This document shows, piece by piece, positions 4,679 to 8,714 of a DNA stretch of 8,714 bases. Within the stretch, counting starts at the first letter, position 1. Each line of letters starts with the position of its first letter. Position numbers and translations under genes: made by a program. Source of the DNA: Lachnospiraceae bacterium (GTDB lineage Bacteria > Bacillota > Clostridia > Lachnospirales > Lachnospiraceae); contig JAILOA010000098.1 in assembly GCA_024691065.1 (NCBI GenBank), positions 1 through 8,714 of the forward strand, given 5' to 3'. Under the pieces are notes generated by a model that worked only from the letters and a program-made list of their open reading frames with translations, made no database searches and was not told the DNA's origin.

Positions 4679-6085
4679 TTACATCGTTCCTTCTTCAAGC
4701 GCTTTTGCTTTCGCAACTACATCCTCAATAGTTCCTACATTGAAAAATGCTGCTTCCGGATATTCATCCATCTCACCGTTAATAATAGCCCGGAAGCCCT
4801 TAATTGTCTCAGCTATCGGTACAAACTCGCCCTTAACGCCCGTAAAGTTCTCAGCTACATGGAAAGGCTGGGATAAGAAACGCTGAATCTTTCTCGCACG
4901 ATAAACAGTAAGCTTATCAATATCGGAAAGCTCCTCCATACCGAGAATTGCAATAATATCCTGCAATTCCTTATATTTCTGCAATATTTCCTGAACCGCT
5001 CTCGCAGTCTGATAATGTTCCTCGCCAACTACATCCGGCTCCAGAATTCTGGATGAAGATTCAAGCGGATCAACTGCCGGATAAATACCCTGCTCAACTA
5101 TCTTTCTTGAAAGAACCGTTGTTGCATCAAGATGCGCAAATGTTGTCGCCGGCGCAGGATCCGTAAAGTCATCCGCAGGAACGTAAACCGCCTGCACACT
5201 GGTAACAGAACCTTTTTTTGTAGATGCAATTCTCTCCTGAAGTTCACCGAGGTCATTTGAAAGCGTAGGCTGATAACCAACGGCAGAAGGCATTCTGCCG
5301 AGGAGCGCTGACACCTCTGAACCCGCCTGAACAAAACGGAAAATGTTATCTATGAAAAGAAGTACGTCCTGATTCTTAACATCTCTAAAGTACTCAGCCA
5401 TTGTAAGACCTGTCTCCGCAACCCTCATTCTGGATCCCGGCGGCTCATTCATCTGACCAAATACCAGGGCAGTCTTCTCAATAACACCGGACTCACGCAT
5501 TTCGGTCCAAAGGTCATTTCCCTCTCTTGAACGCTCTCCGACACCGGTAAATATTGAATATCCACCGCTTTCGGTCGCAATATTGTGTATAAGCTCCTGG
5601 ATAAGTACCGTCTTACCAACACCTGCACCACCGAAAAGACCGATTTTACCACCTTTTGAATAAGGCGCAAGCAAATCGATAACCTTGATTCCGGTCTCAA
5701 GCATTTCCGCAACCGGACTCTGTTCGGCAAAGCTGGGCGGTTCACGGTGAATACACCATTTCTCACCACCACTGAGGCTCTTCCCGTCATCCAAAGTCTC
5801 GCCAAGAACATTAAAAAGCCTTCCAAGTGTCTGCTCACCAACCGGAACCATAATTCCGTTTTCCGTATTGATAACCTCCATACCCTTGTAAAGTCCTTCG
5901 GTTGCAGCCAGCATAATGCAACGGACAGTGTTATTTCCGATATGCTGCGCAACCTCCATAACAAGCTTTTTACCGCCCTTAACTACGTAAAGTGCATCTT
6001 TAATATTAGGGAGATTCAATCCATCAAATTCTACGTCAACTACAGGTCCCGAAACCTGCACAATTTTTCCCATTTTATTGTCCAT
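4679..6085 (-). CDS. atpD: ATP synthase F1 beta subunit, catalytic (468 aa)
   Basis: Beta carries the catalytic ATP sites of F1; three copies alternate with alpha around gamma. Visible motifs are the N-terminal crown strand GKIVQVSGPVVDVEFDG, Walker A GGAGVGKT (152-159), the catalytic Glu184 in GVGERSREGNDL, Walker B LLFIDN (Asp246), RMPSAVGYQPTL, and the HLDATTVLSRKI and YPAVDPLESSSRIL stretches. Length is normal. The ATG at 6085 is 7 bases after GAGGAG (6093-6098); an upstream in-frame start at 6118 would add 11 residues read from repeat sequence. The lever motif, DELSEED in most bacteria, reads EELSDID here (384-390). Upstream it is separated from atpG by 168 bases containing three 46-bp repeats, and downstream from atpC by repeats. 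Confidence 0.97.
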   Translation of the reverse strand: MDNKMGKIVQVSGPVVDVEFDGLNLPNIKDALYVVKGGKKLVMEVAQHIGNNTVRCIMLAATEGLYKGMEVINTENGIMVPVGEQTLGRLFNVLGETLDDGKSLSGGEKWCIHREPPSFAEQSPVAEMLETGIKVIDLLAPYSKGGKIGLFGGAGVGKTVLIQELIHNIATESGGYSIFTGVGERSREGNDLWTEMRESGVIEKTALVFGQMNEPPGSRMRVAETGLTMAEYFRDVKNQDVLLFIDNIFRFVQAGSEVSALLGRMPSAVGYQPTLSNDLGELQERIASTKKGSVTSVQAVYVPADDFTDPAPATTFAHLDATTVLSRKIVEQGIYPAVDPLESSSRILEPDVVGEEHYQTARAVQEILQKYKELQDIIAILGMEELSDIDKLTVYRARKIQRFLSQPFHVAENFTGVKGEFVPIAETIKGFRAIINGEMDEYPEAAFFNVGTIEDVVAKAKALEEGTM

Positions 6086-6092
6086 TGAATAA

Positions 6093-6098
6093 CTCCTC
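6093..6098 (-). promoter_or_regulatory. Ribosome binding site fixing the atpD start
   Basis: GAGGAG on the minus strand lies 7 bases before the ATG at 6085. The open frame runs on to 6118, but that part overlaps the repeat array and has no ribosome binding site. Confidence 0.8.
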
Positions 6099-6109
6099 GT
6101 TCTTATTTT

Positions 6110-6244
6110 TGCTTTCAAATCTTACTTTCCGATTCTAAAGCAAATACTATTATCTTGCTTTCAAATCTTTCTTCCCCGATTCCAAAGCAAATACTATTAT
6201 CTTGCTTTCAAATCTTACTTCCCGATCCCAAAGCAAATACTATT
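6110..6244. repeat. Three tandem 46-47-bp repeats in the atpG-atpD gap
   Basis: Units begin TGCTTTCAAATCTT at 6110, 6156 and 6203 and contain CGAT followed by AAAGCAAATACTATTATC. They differ at a few positions. Just beyond the third unit, the end of atpG itself (TTTTCTAATTCTTACT on the plus strand) resembles the start of a unit, so the array may have grown from the atpG 3' end. The array fills most of the 168-base gap and would be transcribed in the operon mRNA. No function is evident. Confidence 0.88.
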
Positions 6245-6253
6245 TCCTGTTTT

Positions 6254-7240
6254 CTAATTCTTACTCTTAAGTGCTTTCGCACCGCCGATAACCTCGGTAA
6301 TCTCCTGCGTAATCCCCGCCTGACGTACCTTATTATACTCGAGCGAAAGATCCTTCAATATATTATCCGCATTGTCTGTAGCATTGCTCATCGCCATCAT
6401 ACGCGCATTTTCCTCGCACGCACTCGCCTCGACCAACGCACCGTATATAAATCCGGTCAGGTAGTTATAAACTATCTTTTCAATGAGATCATCCACGGAA
6501 GGCCTGATAATCATATCCGAACCACTGAGCAAAACCGTATCATCGGTATCCTCGGAACGAACATTGATATCAATATCCTCTAGCTTCTTCAGATGCCCAT
6601 GGGCCATCTGAGCCTTCTGCTTACGCTTTATAATCTCATCTCTCGCAAACTTCCTTTGCTTAAGCGGAAGCACCTCTTCAATTTCAACATCGGAACGCAT
6701 ACTGTTTACCATTCGGGTGTAAACCACCCAAACTTCATCAAGTCGTTCCTTTTTATACAATTCAATAATTGTCTCGGAAATGTTTCGCGCCCTGTGAATC
6801 GACGGATTCGTAGCGGTATAGGTAAAGTCCCTTGGCAATGGATAATTTCTGGTATAAAAATAATTTCTTCCAACAGCACCCACAACGAAAAGCCTGTACT
6901 TTTTAGAATCCTTAATGAGCTTCTCGGCTTCCTTCAAAACATTGTGGTTATAGGCACCGCACATTCCTTTATCGCCGGTAATTACAACGATTCCGCGCCT
7001 CTTTACCTTTTCCTTCAAATCCTTTTCACGGTTATCAAAAAACAAATTTACAGCATCCGGAAAACGATAGAGAATACCCGCAATCTCGCCCTGCAAGCCA
7101 TAGAAATAAGGCTCTGTCTCCTCCAGATTTTTCTTCGCCTTCCTTAGCTTTATGGAAGATATCATGTACATGGCACGGGTAATCTTCATAGTATCCTTGA
7201 TACTCTTTATTCTATTTGAGATTTCTTTTGCACTAGCCAA
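6254..7240 (-). CDS. atpG: ATP synthase F1 gamma subunit with an internal insertion (328 aa)
   Basis: Gamma is the rotating shaft of F1. The family N-terminal helix is plain (ASAKEISNRIKSIKDTMKITRAM), as are the nucleotide-fold core (GIVVITGDKGMCGAYN; LFVVGAVGRNYF) and the C-terminal helix (YGALVEASACEENARMMAM, then SNATDNADNI and QAGITQEITEVIGGA). The start codon is TTG at 7240, 8 bases after GGAGG (7249-7253); the next ATG would delete the essential N-terminal helix. At 328 residues it is about 40 longer than the Bacillus form. The extra sequence follows VLPL: residues 194-243 are rich in Lys, Arg, Asp and Glu. Cyanobacterial and plastid gamma carry their regulatory insertion at this same point. 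It has no Cys here, so a thiol switch is ruled out. The next gene, atpD, lies beyond a repeat array. Confidence 0.95.
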   Translation of the reverse strand: MASAKEISNRIKSIKDTMKITRAMYMISSIKLRKAKKNLEETEPYFYGLQGEIAGILYRFPDAVNLFFDNREKDLKEKVKRRGIVVITGDKGMCGAYNHNVLKEAEKLIKDSKKYRLFVVGAVGRNYFYTRNYPLPRDFTYTATNPSIHRARNISETIIELYKKERLDEVWVVYTRMVNSMRSDVEIEEVLPLKQRKFARDEIIKRKQKAQMAHGHLKKLEDIDINVRSEDTDDTVLLSGSDMIIRPSVDDLIEKIVYNYLTGFIYGALVEASACEENARMMAMSNATDNADNILKDLSLEYNKVRQAGITQEITEVIGGAKALKSKN

Positions 7241-7248
7241 TATTTTAT

Positions 7249-7253
7249 CCTCC
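7249..7253 (-). promoter_or_regulatory. Ribosome binding site supporting a TTG start for atpG
   Basis: GGAGG on the minus strand lies 8 bases before TTG at 7240. The first in-frame ATG, at codon 18, is within the conserved N-terminal helix and has no such site. Confidence 0.85.
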
Positions 7254-7331
7254 GGTCACTATGACATCAAAAGTTTATTATTAAGTAACTGCCTATGATT
7301 AAAATGTATCGTAAGCCTTTACCATATAACT

Positions 7332-7430
7332 ATTTCTTTTATTTCTTTTGTTTCTTTTATGTCTTTTATTTTCTTATATTTCTTATATGTCTTTTATTTC
7401 TTCTTTTTCTTCTTCTTTTTCTTTTTATGA
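7332..7430. repeat. Polypurine/polypyrimidine tract over the end of atpA and the atpA-atpG gap
   Basis: On the coding strand this is almost only A and G, built from variants of AAGAAATAAAAGACAT. TATGTCTTTTATTT (plus strand) occurs at 7358 and again at 7386, 28 bp apart. The tract encodes the lysine tail of AtpA, crosses its stop codon (7394-7396) and continues about 60 bases into the gap. The rest of the 153-base gap (7241-7331) holds only the atpG ribosome binding site. Confidence 0.75.
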
Positions 7431-8714
7431 GGCTTGTCTTTGTGATGTTCTGCGCCATCACCCGAACCCTCTTCGCCTGCATTTACATTTTCCTCTGAAG
7501 AAATATCATCGTCATCCTCAGGAATCACATCCAAATCGTCGGCAATCCTTGAAGTCGGCTTTCCATCGGTCTTCCAGGCTTCCTTATATTTCTTACCGAT
7601 TTCAATAATCATTTCCTTAAGTTCATCATCAAAATTCTTATCATCCTGAATCTTTGAAACAATCTTAGCATGATATTCATTGAAATAAGCAAGGAAATCA
7701 GTCTGAAATTCCTTAATTCTTCCGGCCTCAATATCATTGTAAAGCTTACCTGAAACCGAAGTGATAAGAGAAATAACCTGATCTGTCATAGATAAAGGCG
7801 AACCGAGAGGCTGCTTCAATAATTCCATCAATGCACTACCATAAACAAGCATGTTCTTGGTTGCATCATCCAAATCAGATGAAAACTGCGTAAATACCTG
7901 CATTTCCTTATACTGAGCAAGGTCAATTCTAAGGCTTCCGGCAGCTTTCTTCATCGCCTTTGTCTGCGCCGCACCGCCGACACGTGAAACCGAGAGACCA
8001 ACATTTACCGCAGGTCTCTGACCCTCAAAGAAGAGCTCGGACTCAAGATAAATCTGACCGTCGGTAATTGAGATAACATTGGTTGGGATATATGCCGAAA
8101 CATCACCCGCCTGAGTCTCAATAATAGGAAGCGCCGTAAGAGAACCACCGCCTGCCTTTTCGGTAAGTCGACTCGAACGCTCCAAAAGTCTTGAATGAAG
8201 ATAGAATACATCTCCCGGATAAGCCTCACGTCCCGGTGAACGCTCAAGAAGGAGCGAAATGGTACGATAGGCCACCGCATGTTTGGACAAATCATCATAT
8301 ACAATAAGAACATCCTTGCCCTTGTACATAAAATACTCTGCCAGGGAGGTTCCTGCATAAGGCGCGATATACTGCAATGGTGCTGAATCCGATGCCGTTG
8401 CCTGCACGATAATTGTATAATCCATGGCATCCGCCTTTTTCAGATTATTAACAAGCTTTGCAATAGTTGATGCTTTCTGTCCGATAGCAACATATATACA
8501 AATAACATCTTTGCCCTTTTGATTTATGATTGCATCCGTCGCAATCGATGTTTTACCGGTCTGGCGGTCACCTATGATAAGCTCACGCTGTCCACGACCG
8601 ATAGGAAACATTGAATCTATCGATAATATACCGGTTTCCATAGGAACGGAAACTGATTTTCTGTCTACAATTGAAGGTGCCGGGCACTCAATAGGTCTGA
8701 AATTCCTGGGAATT
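7394..8714 (-). CDS. atpA: ATP synthase F1 alpha subunit, 5' end beyond the window, with an acidic/poly-lysine C-terminal extension
   Basis: Alpha alternates with beta in the F1 head and holds the non-catalytic nucleotide sites. The visible 439 residues begin inside the conserved RPIECPAPSIVDRKS region; roughly the first 110 residues are missing at the edge. The frame is open to base 8714, so the Met at 8641 is internal, not the start. Walker A GDRQTGKT is at fragment residues 48-55, followed by GQKASTIAKLV, VIVYDDLSKHAVAYR-like sequence, and SVSRVGGAAQTKAMK with the arginine finger (244). The canonical protein ends about at KKYKEAW. Here 59 more residues follow (coding 7573-7397): an Asp/Glu-rich part (DDLDVIPEDDDDISSEE), a Gly/Glu stretch, then KPH and ten Lys before TAA. 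The next gene atpG starts 153 bases on, an unusually long gap. Confidence 0.96.
   Translation of the reverse strand, partial: IPRNFRPIECPAPSIVDRKSVSVPMETGILSIDSMFPIGRGQRELIIGDRQTGKTSIATDAIINQKGKDVICIYVAIGQKASTIAKLVNNLKKADAMDYTIIVQATASDSAPLQYIAPYAGTSLAEYFMYKGKDVLIVYDDLSKHAVAYRTISLLLERSPGREAYPGDVFYLHSRLLERSSRLTEKAGGGSLTALPIIETQAGDVSAYIPTNVISITDGQIYLESELFFEGQRPAVNVGLSVSRVGGAAQTKAMKKAAGSLRIDLAQYKEMQVFTQFSSDLDDATKNMLVYGSALMELLKQPLGSPLSMTDQVISLITSVSGKLYNDIEAGRIKEFQTDFLAYFNEYHAKIVSKIQDDKNFDDELKEMIIEIGKKYKEAWKTDGKPTSRIADDLDVIPEDDDDISSEENVNAGEEGSGDGAEHHKDKPHKKKKKKKKKK

Noticed and set aside
4439..4876. Plus-strand open frames over the atpD-atpC gap and the end of atpD
   Set aside because: The first only translates the tandem repeats (the peptide itself repeats YKTKSQAF); the second runs into atpD antisense. 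Neither has a convincing start.
6254..7240. atpG length explained by a frameshift or fusion
   Set aside because: The frame is continuous, and conserved gamma motifs lie on both sides of the insertion in the right order.
7394..7430. Lysine run as a sequencing or assembly artefact
   Set aside because: The codons are a mixture of AAA and AAG, so no single-base run exceeds five; a homopolymer miscall is unlikely, and the acidic stretch before it is ordinary sequence in the same frame.
8638..8641. ATG at 8641 as the atpA start
   Set aside because: The conserved alpha sequence RPIECPAPSIVDRKS continues in frame upstream to the window edge, so this Met is internal.

Overview
The window looks like chromosome from a low-GC Gram-positive bacterium. 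I would guess a clostridial species of the Lachnospiraceae type. The reasons are very AT-rich gaps, strong GGAGG ribosome binding sites, sigma-A-like promoters, a secreted CAP (YkwD-like) protein, a glutathione peroxidase of the Firmicutes kind, and an F-type ATP synthase operon in the usual A-G-D-C order. The family-level guess is inference; nothing here fixes the species.

Layout. Bases 1-122 (minus) hold the first 40 codons of a glutathione peroxidase. Between it and glnA lies a divergent control region of about 440 bases. It carries a near-consensus promoter for the peroxidase, a 41-bp palindrome over that promoter's -10 that resembles an OhrR/MarR-type peroxide operator, and one or two candidate glnA promoters. 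glnA (560-1990, plus) is an intact type I glutamine synthetase. A strong hairpin terminator follows it, present in three progressively decayed copies, and then a noncoding array of six units of about 49 bp (2204-2475). Converging from the other side is a secreted CAP-domain protein (2515-3288, minus) with an acidic and asparagine-rich linker. Upstream of that, on the same strand, lies the wreck of a second CAP protein (3610-3926): its linker and the two ends of its CAP domain survive, but the core is deleted and the frame is lost. A large two-way hairpin separates the two.

From 3969 to the right edge, all on the minus strand, is the 3' half of the ATP synthase operon: atpA (5' end cut off by the window edge), atpG, atpD, atpC, then a hairpin terminator. 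Together they encode the alpha, gamma, beta and epsilon subunits of the F1 head, which couples ion flow through F0 to ATP synthesis or hydrolysis.

Three things stand out. First, almost every gap has its own private set of local tandem repeats, including all three gaps inside the atp operon, which are far wider (about 150-240 bases) than usual. Second, the F1 subunits carry unusual sequence: alpha has an acidic extension of about 59 residues ending in ten lysines, gamma has about 30 extra residues at the position of the cyanobacterial/plastid regulatory insertion, and the beta DELSEED motif is altered. Third, the peroxidase promoter carries a large symmetrical operator. I did not find a clear new multi-gene system; the repeats and the modified F1 are the best leads.
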